Shown here: in pieces, positions 31,870-41,560 of the stretch
Numbering within the stretch: position 1 is the first letter of the stretch
Layout: each line of letters opens with the position of its first letter
Source of the DNA: Peromyscus leucopus
Lineage: Eukaryota; Chordata; Mammalia; Rodentia; Cricetidae
Length of the DNA: 64,000 nucleotides
Reading direction: 5' to 3'
Assembly: GCF_004664715.2 (NCBI RefSeq)
Contig: NC_051082.1
Coordinates: forward strand, 8,686,498-8,750,497
Translations under genes and position numbers: made by a program
Notes under the pieces: model-generated
Told to the model about the DNA's origin: nothing
The model's database searches: none
The model's input: the letters and a program-made list of their open reading frames with translations, nothing else

Positions 31870-32925
31870 GTTTTAAACTTTATTTTTATTTATTCTTTTC
31901 ACATCATGCCTCTCCATCCCATTCATTTCCTCATCCCTTCAGGTCTAGCCTGGGCCATTGCAAGACCCCCACTCTAAAATAAGACAAAGTTTAAGAGAAG
32001 AAAAAAGGAAAAAAAAGGAGAGAAGGAAAAATCCATCTCCTCATGGAAGCTGTAGTGTGACACAGTGAGTCACGCAGTAAACCCTTTTAGCCATATATCT
32101 TTATTTACTTGCAAGTGTTCACAGCAAAGAGTCATTGGCCTGGCTCAAGGCCTCTGGCTTCTGCTGCACTATGGATGCTGGGCCCTCACTGGGGCTCCTC
32201 TTGGTTATCCCGCTGTTGCCCTGTGTTGTGGAGATCTTGCAGCTTTGGGTCTGGGTCCAGCTTTTGCAGGATCCCTTCACATGCTCCTGCAGGTCACAGA
32301 TGGGGTGGGTGTTGGGGTGGGCCAACACTTAAATCCTGGTTCTGGGCTTGGGTAGTTGCAGGGTTGGTCAGCCCGCCAGCTCTCCCTTGTCCTCACCACC
32401 AGGGTGAGCTCGCCTGCTTTGCTCTGGCTAGTTCATCCCTTGCAGCAACGAGGGGGCGGGGGCAGTTCTCCTCCTTTCATGTCCCCAGGGTCAGCTCTCC
32501 CACACCTACGCCACCAGGGCCTGCCGGCTCTACTGTGCTGCCCAGGCATGGGGGGGACGGACACTCTCCTGAGTGCTGCAGCTGATGAGGGACGAGGACA
32601 GCTCTCCCACTCCTATGACCTCAGGGCCAGTTCCTGAGGAGGCATTTCTCCCCCACCCATGCCACCACGTGACAGATGAGTAATGGAGACAGCTCTCCCA
32701 TACTCACAACTTCAGGGCTGGTTCACCCACACCTCTGCTAACAAGGTTGCCTCTGTGCTGCCCGGGAGAGGTGCAGGGCCTGCTCTCCCGGGTGTTGCAG
32801 CTGGTGGCAGTCAGGGCCAGCTCTCCCATCCTGCCTCAGGTGTTCATGGGCAGTGGAGGTGGGGTGATGGGGTAAGGCATCTCTCCCCTGCCCATGCTGC
32901 CACATGTAGTTGAGTAATACCACCC
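31870..32925 (-). mobile_element. Lx-type L1 3' UTR fragment with internal GC-rich subrepeats
   Basis: GAGTCATTGGCCTGGCTCAA, AGGCCTCTGGCTTCTGC and GGGCCCTCACTGGGGCTCC are text I recognise from the 3' UTR of old rodent L1 (Lx) elements. To the right, CAGCTCTCCCA-like cores recur at about 32380, 32490, 32600, 32690 and 32817, spaced 90-130 bases, with TGCCACCA and GTGCTGCCCAG between them. The polarity is inferred from the AT-rich left end. The long open frames here are a by-product of GC content. Confidence 0.65.
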
Positions 32926-32974
32926 TTGCTTTCTTACAACTTTGAATCTGCCGGCAGCAATAGGTGTGCAGGCT

Positions 32975-33278
32975 GACATGTGTGTGTGCAAATTCATGTA
33001 ATCGTGTGTGAGACAGACGGTAGTGGAGGTCCAGGGACAATCTTGGGTGTCATTCCTTAGCCACTGTCCACAGTTTTGGGGGGACCTCTCAGTGACCTGG
33101 AGCTCACCTAGTAGGTGAGGCTGGCTGGCCAGAGACCCCTAAGAATTCATCTGTTTCTGCTTCCCCGGAGTTCACCACCGTGTCTAGATTTTTATAAGAA
33201 GTGGGCTCTGTGGATCAAGTTCAGGCTTCCGTGCTTGCAAAGCTGGCACTTTGAAGACTGAGCCATCTCTCTACCTGT
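32975..33278 (-). mobile_element. B3-type SINE
   Basis: GTGTGTGTGCAAATTCATG, GGGTGTCATTCCTTAGCCAC, GACCTGGAGCTCACCTAG and ATCAAGTTCAGGCTTCCGTG, ending TGAGCCATCTCTC. Confidence 0.78.
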
Positions 33279-33279
33279 G

Positions 33280-33650
33280 AAGCAGCAACAGTTTTTACAT
33301 AGAGAGATCTACAGGGGATAAAATCATGGTAAGGAGCAAGCAAGAAAACCAAGGGCGTGATGGGAAGTGTGTGAGGGGGTGGAGGATCTGTCTTGGATCG
33401 GACAGGTGGAGAGAGTGTATCTGATCAGGTGACATTTAAGACAAACTCTGGAGGCTACTATGCCATCAGCCATGGGGAGAACAAAGTTAAAACCGTTACA
33501 GACAGAGAGGTACCAGTGTGCCAAGGTCCTGAGGCAGGAGCAGTTTTAGATTGTTCCCAGAAAGAAGGCTAGCATAAGTGAAGCCTCTTAGAGGGGTGTG
33601 ATACAGTGCTAGGCAGAGAGCAGAAAGTGTGTTTATTCAATACCATTGGC
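33280..33650 (+). other. Intronic sequence with possible ancient repeat
   Basis: CAGGTGACATTTAAGACAAA and CAAGGTCCTGAGGCAGGAGC resemble an old mammalian repeat also suspected at 55540-56200. Family not established. Confidence 0.3.
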
Positions 33651-33651
33651 A

Positions 33652-33786
33652 CAGGGAGGTGTGGTAGCTTGTGACTGTAATCCCAGCACTGGGGAGGTGG
33701 ACACAGACAGATCCCCAGGGCTCAACAGCCAGCCTAGCCTAATAGCTCCAGGTCCCAGTAAGAGATCTTGTCCCAGAAAACAAGGT
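33652..33786 (+). mobile_element. B3-type SINE, interrupted copy (body part)
   Basis: GGTGTGGTAGCTTGTGACTG, ATCCCAGCACTGGGGAGG and AGCCAGCCTAGCCTAATAGC, ending CCAGAAAACAAGGTTGG. The expected continuation is found at 33985-34036 and 34425, after two insertions. Confidence 0.65.
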
Positions 33787-33975
33787 TGGGGCTGGGGAGA
33801 TGGCTAAGTTGGTAAAGGGACTTGCTACCAATCCTTATGACCTGAGTGTGGGTCCTGGGACCCACAGGGTAGGAGAAAAGGACTGACTTCTACAGTTTGT
33901 CCTCTGACTTCCACATGTGTGTTGTGACGCGCATCCCTTCCTCCTACCCCCACAGATTAATACACATTTTTGAGA
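33787..33975 (+). mobile_element. tRNA-derived SINE inserted in a B3 copy
   Basis: GGCTGGGGAGATGGCTAAGT, GACCTGAGTGTGGGTCC and TTTGTCCTCTGACTTCC. It separates the B3 body from its tail. Confidence 0.68.
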
Positions 33976-33984
33976 AGTCTAAAG

Positions 33985-34036
33985 GTAAAGGTGCTTGGCT
34001 CCTGAGGAACAACACTGGCATTGGTCTCTGGCCTTG
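33985..34036 (+). mobile_element. B3 tail segment between two insertions
   Basis: TGGCTCCTGAGGAACAACAC and CTCTGGCC are the B3 text expected after the AACAAGGT of 33786. The copy resumes as CA-rich tail at 34425. Confidence 0.5.
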
Positions 34037-34424
34037 TCTTAGTCAGGGTTTCTGTTGCTGCCATGGAACACCATGACCAAAGCAAGTCGGGGAGGAAGGG
34101 GTTAATTCAGCTTACACTTCCACATCACAGCTCATCATTGTGGAAGGAAGTCAGGACAGGAACCCAAGCAGGGCTGGAACCTGGAGGCAGGAGCTGATGC
34201 AGAGGCCATGGAGGGGTGCTGCTTACTGGCTTGCTCCCCATGGCTTGCTCAGCCTGCTTTCTTATAGAACCCAAGACCACTAGCCCAGGGATGGCTCCAC
34301 CCACAGTGGGCTGGGCCCTCCCACATCAATCATTGTCTAACGGAGGCGTTTTCTTAATAATCGGGGCTCCCTCCTCTCAGATGACTCCCACTTGTGTCAA
34401 GTTGACATAAAATTAGCCAGGATA
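34037..34424. mobile_element. Well-preserved rodent interspersed repeat (family of 7955-8340)
   Basis: CTTAGTCAGGGTTTCTGTTG, AACACCATGACCAAAGC, GGAGCTGATGCAGAGGCCAT and CACAGTGGGCTGGGCCCTCC, ending TGTCAAGTTGACATAAAATT. The most complete copy in the window; useful for defining the family ends. Confidence 0.8.
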
Positions 34425-34533
34425 GGTCTTTACTCTCACGTGCACACACCTGCACATATGTGAGCACCCCCTTCAAACATACATACACGAACAACATGCA
34501 CGCGTGCGCGCACACGCACACGCACACACACGC
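34425..34533 (+). repeat. CA/CG-rich alternating tract (B3 tail)
   Basis: CACGTGCACACACCTGCACA, then CATGCACGCGTGCGCGCACA and (CA)n. Alternating purine-pyrimidine with a CG-rich core at about 34498-34515. Confidence 0.8.
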
Positions 34534-34574
34534 TTCTTCCCCAGCATAATGGCGGTGATGACTTATCCAGCCCT

Positions 34575-34752
34575 ATTCAGTATTTCCCCCTGAGCTAAAA
34601 GCTTTATATTTTTCCCCCTCCAATTCTCACAATCTCAGGCATGGTCAATTGCCAGGGTAGAGAGGAGGAAAGTGAACTTCCTAAAGGTTCAAATCCCCGC
34701 CCTACACAGCCCAGCTGAGCTAGATTTGAACCCAGTACTCCAAAACTTTAAC
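34575..34752 (-). mobile_element. MIR ancient SINE
   Basis: CAATTCTCACAATCTCAGGC, AGAGGAGGAAAGTGAACTTC and CAGCTGAGCTAGATTTGAAC, then CCCAGTACTCC, follow the reversed MIR consensus order. Confidence 0.65.
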
Positions 34753-34754
34753 AG

Positions 34755-36125
34755 CACCATAGATCCCTGGCTTCTGTGCTCCAAGGTCCAATCCCTCTGC
34801 CTCAGGGTCTGAGGGCACCCAGCCCCCATAACCCAGCCAGGAGAACCTTCTGCCTAGCCCTGCTCCAGCTCCCCTTCACAATGCACGAGAACATTCCACC
34901 ACTCTCACCCCCCCTCAAGTGCTCAGAAATTCTGTTTCCTTGTTAAATAAAAGATGAGAGGCAGATAATAAAATCCAGATGCCCTCGAGGCCTTCCATGT
35001 CACCTGCCAATTTTTCTGTTGGCCATTTTTTTGCTCCCTTTAAACAAAACAGAAATGATGATTTGATGGCTCGGAGCAAGAGGCCATATTCTAATGGCCT
35101 CATTACCTGTCAGGCCAGACTGTGTTTTCTTCTCTTGTTCATCTCCCTAGATTCTGGTCTGTGATTCAGTATGTCAGCACCCTGGTCAACGTCTGGCCCC
35201 ATCTGCCCCCTTCCTTCTTTGGATGAGACCTGGGTGTGGAGATGCCCCAATCAAGCTCTCTCAGCACCCATGTCTCTCAGAGTCCAGGGTTCTTAATCCT
35301 GATTGTTTAGCCCCTTCCCAGAGGACAATCCACAGGTCTGCATTCCGTTTTGGTGTTCACAGTTTGGAGAGTGGGTAGAGACCAGAGATGTTGTTCAGCA
35401 TGGTAGGAAGCACAGCATGGCTCCCCATTCCCCAGCAAGGATTCAGTGTCTCCAAATATCGACAGTGTAAAGTTGGAAAACCCGAGTCCAATCATGACTC
35501 CTCCAGCTGGATTCCCAGGTTAGGTAGTGAGTTCTGATTCTGATGAGTTTAGCTGGACTGTTAGGATGTCTGTTCCTTGTGGTTGGGTTATTGTGTGTTG
35601 GCCCCTCTGTTGCCTTGCCTACCTTCTGTCTGACTGTCATAGCCGCACTGAGACTTAACTTCTGAAGTCTCCCGCTGGCGATGGACACATCTGTTTCCCC
35701 CTGCCATCCTGTCAGCGGTTATGGCAGAAATTTGAGCTGGGAAATAGGGTTCAAAGGAAGGTCTGGGGCTGCTTTGGGGAGGAATGCTAATGAGAGAGTT
35801 GGCAGGTGTGACATGGGATGGGGGTGGGGTAGGGTGTGGGGAGAGCAGCCACCCCTGGAGATGCCCACGTCCTGGGACTTTGTTGATGGGATCGAATTAA
35901 GGGTCAACTCATGAGGTAGATGATAGGGAGCAGGGCCTCTTCCAGGAGGGCCAATCAGAATCCAGAAAGCTGATCCAGTACATTAGCAAGTGTGTGAAGA
36001 CCAGAGCTGGGCAGTGCAAGTGACCTGTGGAGACCACATGGGCCAGGAAGTGGGTTTCCCTCCTGGGAACACATCTGTCTTCTTGTGCGTGCTTGGTGGC
36101 CCTGGCTTGGTAGCTGGATACGCCG
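34755..36125 (+). other. Intronic sequence with possible conserved element at 34915-35120
   Basis: No repeat recognised. The AT-rich 34915-35120 part holds TTTAAACAAAACAGAAATG and a perfect inverted repeat at 35080-35101 (arms GAGGCCAT / ATGGCCTC). Confidence 0.4.
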
Positions 36126-36129
36126 GTCT

Positions 36130-36538
36130 GGTTGTCTTTTTGATGCTGTGATGAAATCCTGGCAGAAAGCAACTTGGGGAGGAGTGGCTTGTTTCAGGTT
36201 ACAGCTTACAGTCCATCACTGAGGGAAGCCAGGGCAGGAACTCAAGGCAGGAACCTGGAGGCAGGAACTGAAGCAGAGACCACGGAGGAGTGCCTCTCAC
36301 TGACCTCCTCCCTTCCTCTGCTCAGGTGCCTTCCTTATAAAGCCCAGGATCACCTGCCTCGAGAGGGCTCTTCCGACAGCAAGCTGGACCCTCCTACATT
36401 TATCAGCAATAAAAAAAAAAAATGCCCTATAGATGTGACCACACGGTCCATCTGATCAGAGTAATTCTTCATTTGAGGTTTCCTCTTTTCCCAATTGACT
36501 CTGGGTTGTGTGAGGTTGACAGCTCAAGCCAACTATGA
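36130..36538. mobile_element. Rodent interspersed repeat (same family as 7955-8340)
   Basis: GATGCTGTGATGAAATCCTG, AGCAACTTGGGGAGGAGTG and GGCAGGAACCTGGAGGCAGG, ending TGTGAGGTTGACAGCTC. Confidence 0.7.
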
Positions 36539-36539
36539 C

Positions 36540-37840
36540 AGCACCCCATTTTAATGGGGAGGGCGAGGAAAGTCATTATAAGATCAGATGTGTAATGAAG
36601 AAGGGAAGTCAGTTCTGTTAGTACAGTAGAGTTGGGAAGTCAGGAAGTCCTGATTTGACACTACCTATCATCAGCTCTGGAAATCACTTTGATGTGGTTA
36701 ATGGGACCATGAGTCAGGCTAAATTGCCTGCCCACCCCAGGGACCTTTTCCTGTCTCCTTTTCCTTTTTCGGTCCGATGGGTCTGTTTGACGTCTGATCA
36801 GAGAGTCTATTTTTGAGTTGCAGTAAATGACACTTATTCTCCCACCTCCACACAGTCGTTCGAATATCTGGGTGTTTATTACGTCGTAGGCACCACTGAT
36901 TAGTTCTGGGCATAGGACTGGAGAAGACAAACATATCTAACCCTTGTGGAGCAGTTCTGATTGGGGAGACCAATGACTTTCACAGCTTTGCCATAGGGGT
37001 CTGCGGAAAGGCCACCAGAAAGAGATGCTTGGTGTTGGGGACGTCTGCAGGAGGGGATCACGGTTCCCCTGTGACATCAGTCAAGGCTTGCCGAGGGGAC
37101 TATGGATAGAACTGAAGCCAAGGTGTAAACAGCCTGTGGAAAGGTCCTGGAGGGGGCAGGGGAGCATGCTGTCCTTGGTGGATAAAGAAAAACAGGGTGG
37201 TTAAAGAGAGAAAGAGTATGGAGTTCCTGCAGACCGTATGAGCGTCACATGGCTGCTGTAACAAATGTCCTCATACTTGGTGTCTTCAAGCAATAGGGTT
37301 TTTCTTTTCCTCCCATTATTCTGGACACTAAAAGTCTAAGCAAGGTTTCTAAAGGCTTTGGGGAGGGCTATCCTTTGCCTTAGATAATACCTAGCATAAC
37401 TTACGGTAGTGCTAGGCATTCCTTGGTTGTGGTGGCATGATTTTAATTCTGTCTACCTGTATTTGCTGTGCACGGCTTCCCACCTACTCTCTCAACCTCT
37501 TCTGGTGTATCAGATCTCTCCCATCCTTTCTCATTTTAGGACACATATCCTTGGTTTAGGTAACAAATGGATAATTGAGGATGTGCCCACCTCAAGATCC
37601 CTAACTGAGTTGCACAAGCCTCATTTCTCTTTCTCTTTATTCAGAGAAAGGAACATCACAGGTTTGGGTGCTTCTGGCTCTGGTCAGGGGTATGGAATCC
37701 ATTCCTCCCTCAAGATAATGGTGAAGAAGGTGATCTCGATTTTGTGATGCTTAGGGGGTCACCAGAGAGTTATTAGCAAAAGCGTGGGGTGAACCCAATG
37801 ACTCTCTCAAAATTTCCATTGCATCATCCATCTTTCTGTC
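36540..37840 (+). other. Intronic sequence, possible old repeat at 36860-37230
   Basis: GTGTTTATTACGTCGTAGGC and GGAAAGGTCCTGGAGGGGGC hint at an ancient mammalian repeat; otherwise nothing recognised. Confidence 0.35.
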
Positions 37841-37844
37841 TGTG

Positions 37845-38290
37845 TATTGTGGTGTGTGCTCACGTGAATGCCATGCTGTACATGTAGAAGCCAGAGGACA
37901 GCCTACGGGAGTTGGTTGTGGAGCCTGAGTGGGTGTGCATGCACATGGTGTGTGCATGTATTTGTATGTGTGTGTAGGTGTACATAGTGTGTCTAGTTAC
38001 ATGGGCACATTTGTGGAGTCCAGAGGTCAAGCTTGGGTGTTGTTCCTCGGGCACTGTCCACCTTGGTTTTTGAGACAAGGTCTCTCAATGGCCCGGAAGC
38101 CATCACATAGGCTAAGCAGGCTAGCCAGCCCTGGGATCCTCCTGTCTCCCCCTCTCACTCTTTTGTGTGGGGGATGCAAATATATGCCACCCTGCCTGGC
38201 TTTTCTTTGTGGGTTCTGGGTATTGAACCTGGGTCTTCACGCTTGCAAGGCAGGCGCTTTTTCGACTGAGCCATCTTCTCAAACCGGGAA
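37845..38290 (-). mobile_element. B3-type SINE with a second SINE tail at left
   Basis: GGGTGTTGTTCCTCGGGCAC, GAGACAAGGTCTCTCAATGG, GTTCTGGGTATTGAACCTGG and ACTGAGCCATCTTCTC are reversed B3. The first 90 bases (GCCAGAGGACAGCCTACGG) come from a related SINE tail. Confidence 0.72.
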
Positions 38291-38297
38291 CTCCCTG

Positions 38298-38326
38298 TTT
38301 TTTTTTTTTTTTTTTTTTTTTTTTTT
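38298..38326 (+). repeat. Poly(T) run of 29 bases
   Basis: Uninterrupted T run directly after the B3 head, probably a poly(A) tail of a lost or very short minus-strand insertion. Confidence 0.95.
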
Positions 38327-38399
38327 CACGATTAGCTGGAATAATTTATTCAGCATTGTTTCCTATGGTGGCTTCGATGTTGAGCATTGTACCAAACCC

Positions 38400-38790
38400 A
38401 GTTCCAAGCTGTTCTGAAGTCAGAACGAGCCACTCTTCCTCATCTGAGAGACACGGCATTCACTCAGTGGATGCTCCCCTTATTACTCAGCTTCCTTGTG
38501 AATAAATGTTTTCTTTAGTGCAGTTAATAGCATCCTCACCTGGCTAAGTACATGCGCCACCAGGCAGGCAATTACAGCCTGGGCCGGCTTGATCTGTCTC
38601 CGGCTCATTGAGGAGGCATCATTATTTTTCAGTAACGTTATTATTTTTTTTTTCTATAACAACCAGGCTTGTTCTGCACGGGAAAAATAAATAAGAAAGG
38701 CAACTTGGTGCCCACGGAGAGTTGTGTTTAATTTGCATTAAATTTGCATGTCATTTAGGGATCTTCTTGTGCCTTGTGCTGAGGTCAGGG
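38400..38790 (+). promoter_or_regulatory. Candidate conserved non-coding element with paired octamers
   Basis: Repeat-free, AT-rich and complex. Two exact ATTTGCAT octamers (POU-factor sites) stand at 38731-38738 and 38742-38749 in the same orientation, three bases apart. A TTTTTCAGTAACGTTATTATT stretch and ATAAATAAGAAAGG flank them. A function as an intronic enhancer is inference; conservation was not tested. Confidence 0.4.
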
Positions 38791-38939
38791 TCTGGTTAGG
38801 TGAAGGGGCAGGTATGTACTGCCCATCACGATCTCATGGGGTGCCTTAAAAGGGAGGAAGGCCAAGGGTCAGGGCTGTGGGCTCTGGGGTCTGGTGTCTT
38901 GTGGTCATATTCAGCTCTGTGTGGCTTGTGTGTCTATCT

Positions 38940-39088
38940 GTGTCCTCTGGTCACATCCCCACTAAAGCTCTGTGGCCTTGGGGAAGGTACCCTAGCCACG
39001 AGGTGAGACTACCTGTACAAGTTCCTCAGGCTGTTGGTTGAATTAAATGAGCTAATGTGTTGATAAGACTAAGCAGATGGGCAGGGAG
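38940..39088 (+). mobile_element. MIR ancient SINE
   Basis: CTCTGTGGCCTTGGGGAAGG, CAAGTTCCTCAGGCTG and GAATTAAATGAGCTAATGTG follow the forward MIR order. Confidence 0.6.
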
Positions 39089-39089
39089 G

Positions 39090-39394
39090 GCGCCAGGGGA
39101 GCTCTGTACAGATGCCAGCCTGTCCAATGGTCCACAGGGATTCGTGAATGCCTAGTATACAGGTATTCATGTGCTGTTACCTGCTGCCCAAACCAAGAAC
39201 ATCTCTTGTCTCATGGGCCTGGGAGTCCAAGTCTTCAATCAATCATTCTACAGTGACCCTATTTCAGGGAGGGCCACATTCTGCAGTAATTCAATGTCAT
39301 ATTCGGGGATGGGCCAATAGATCCCTGGAGGATTTCCCAGGCACCTCTGATTCCCAACACAGAAAGATGTAAATATCTCAGAGGGTTGTTCTTT
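39090..39394 (+). other. Intronic sequence, nothing recognised
   Basis: Short complex stretch without features. Confidence 0.4.
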
Positions 39395-39560
39395 CAGTGT
39401 CCTTGAGTGCACGTGCCCGAGGAGGCCAGAGACACCTGAAGCCCTGGAACTGTAGTTAATAGACGACCCTGAGTTGCCTGATGTGGATGCTGGGAGCCAA
39501 ACCTAGGTTCTCTGCAAGAGCAGCCAGTGCTCTTAACCACTGAGCCATCTCTCCAGCCCC
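39395..39560 (-). mobile_element. B2-type SINE
   Basis: GGAGGCCAGAGACACCTGAA and GATGCTGGGAGCCAAACC, then CAGTGCTCTTAACCACTGAG and CCATCTCTCCAGCCCC. Confidence 0.78.
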
Positions 39561-39566
39561 AAGGCT

Positions 39567-39621
39567 GTTTTTTTTTTTTTTTTTGTACTGGGATTAAAGA
39601 TGTGTACTACCACACCCGGCC
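39567..39621 (-). mobile_element. Very short B1 fragment behind poly(T)
   Basis: T17, then GTACTGGGATTAAAGATGTG and TACTACCACACCCGGCC: only the 5' end of B1 (about 38 bases) with its tail, an internally deleted or short insertion. Confidence 0.75.
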
Positions 39622-40635
39622 TAAGTTTGGGGCTCATTGAGGTGACTTCCTGGCTCCTGTTTTAAGGGGACCCCATCTGGCCCTGGCAAGAAGATGTGCT
39701 GGACGTTCTCAGGTGCCTGAGGGTCTGTGTTGGTTGACAGTGTGGTGAATCCTAGGGTGGACTGGAGCCGAGAGGGCCCAATAGAGGTTGATTCCATCTG
39801 ACTAATCCAGTCCTTTCTCAAGAAAGCTATGTGGGGCTGGGTGCCCACTGAGTCAATGGCTGAGCTATACTGGTGCCTCGTCCCAAACTGTGACTCCTAC
39901 TCCTCACAACCTCAGGGGACCACCACCCACATGGTAGGGGGGATGGAGACCAAATTCCCTTGCAGAAGATAGGTCCAAAGAGAGGAAAAGTGGGTCCCTG
40001 GTCTGTCTGCTTCCGCATCCCTGCTTTCCTTGGCTGCCAGGACTGCTTGAGTCGCTTGAGGACAATCACCGCCACAATTACTTAGGAAAATGTGTCCACC
40101 GTGCACCCCCTAGGCAACAAACCCCACTCCCCTCGGGGTTCACCATCCACTGGTTTCCTTATGATCCAGGTAATGTGTTGATCGTGAGCGGAGTGAGAAC
40201 TCCCCCAAACCCAGGCCGGACATGGCAGCTTCCCCAGGGCGGCAGGTGACAGGTGGCCTCGTGCCCATACGCCAGTGGCCCGAGCCTTACGGCTCCTCTG
40301 CGCATGGTTTATAAACATGGCATTTGCTTTGGAGAGCCTTGGGGGAGCCTTGAACTTCTAATTAAATTGGCTCCAAGCAGGTGGAAAGCAGGCGGCTAGG
40401 CGGAGGGCACGAAACAGCTGCCGAGAAGGTGGAGGGGGCCTGTCCGCTCAGCCGGTGCATGGCCCCTCACCGCGACGGTCGGTGTTGACTCAGAAATACG
40501 GCTTACTTTTCCTGAGGAGCGGCCCCCCCCACTCGACCCCCCAACCCCCACTTGTCCCAATGGCTGTCCTAGAGAAACGTAGTCACTCTTCTAGTGTCTC
40601 TTTTACTCTGGTTCACAAAGGTCCCTTCTCTTCCG
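39622..40635 (+). other. Intronic sequence; possible conserved stretch at 40300-40440
   Basis: No repeat recognised. GGTTTATAAACATGGCATTT and CTTCTAATTAAATTGGCTCC sit in complex sequence; homeodomain-like TAATTAAATT is present. Conservation untested. Confidence 0.4.
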
Positions 40636-40639
40636 TCTT

Positions 40640-41080
40640 CATTTTCTATCATTCAAGGGTGGGAACCTATTTGCCAACACGGCACTATTTTTTTTTAGTT
40701 TTAAACAAAAACATTCTAAATTAGTCAAAATACAAAATTTGCTATATTTAAGTGCACAATTGCCCATCCATCTCCGGAACTTCTTTTCTCCCTGATGTAA
40801 ACTCTGTAGCAAAAAAAAAAAAAAAAAAAAAAAAGGAATCCCCCATCAGCCCCCTGGAGGTCATCCATGCATGTCCTTCAGGTCCCTCACGTACGGGGGC
40901 AGGATGTCCTCCTTTTACAAGACGGAGTCTTAGTCCAGGGCTGGGTTGCATGATGATTCTATATCTAATGTTTGGAGGAACCACAAACTCTTCCGCAGCA
41001 GGGGTACCTCTTCCCATTCCCACCAGTGCTGAGCGAGGGCCCCATTTCCCCACATCCTCCCCAGGGCCTACTCTTCCTAA
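40640..41080. mobile_element. Ancient L1M-type fragment with internal poly(A)
   Basis: TTTAAGTGCACAATTGCCC and CCATCCATCTCCGGAACTTC with GTAAACTCTGTAGC resemble the old mammalian L1 3' region. A 24-base poly(A) run (40811-40834) interrupts it. Confidence 0.5.
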
Positions 41081-41292
41081 GTGTGGCCACCTGGATGCCT
41101 GTGGTGTGGAGTGTCTCGGTGGCTTTCTCTCACACTCTCCAGTGAGTCCTCATGTTGACATCCTCCACGTGCACATTGACTGCTGTTTGCGCGTCCATCT
41201 TCTCTGGAGGAATTTCTCAAGTCTTTCCCCCATTTTTCATTATCCTCTCTCTGCCTCCTTTGCCTCATCACCTTCCTTTTTTTCCCTTCATC

Positions 41293-41560
41293 ACTTTCTC
41301 CCTGTCTCCCCTCCCTCCCTCCCCTCCTTCCCTCCCTGTCCTTCCTCTCCCCCCTCCCTTTCTCTCCCCCTCCCTTTCTCTCCCCCCTCCTTCCCTCCCT
41401 CCTCCCTTCCTCCCTCCCCCCTCCCTCCCTCTCCCCTCCCTCCCTCCCTCCTTCCCTTCTTCCCTCCCTCCCTCCCTCCCTCACCTCTTCCCTCACCTAC
41501 TCCCTCCCTCTCTCCCTCCCTCCCTCCCTCCCTCCCTCCCTCCTCCCTCCCTCCCTTCCT
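41293..41560 (+). repeat. Polypyrimidine tract of about 270 bases (CCCT/CCTT)n
   Basis: Almost only C and T on the + strand, dominated by CCCT and CTTCC units, with a few purines (near 41303, 41338, 41482, 41493). Reading frames of 75-351 codons through it are compositional artefacts. Confidence 0.95.

Noticed and set aside
32109..32585. 158-codon + strand frame
   Set aside because: Lies wholly in L1 3' UTR-like subrepeats.
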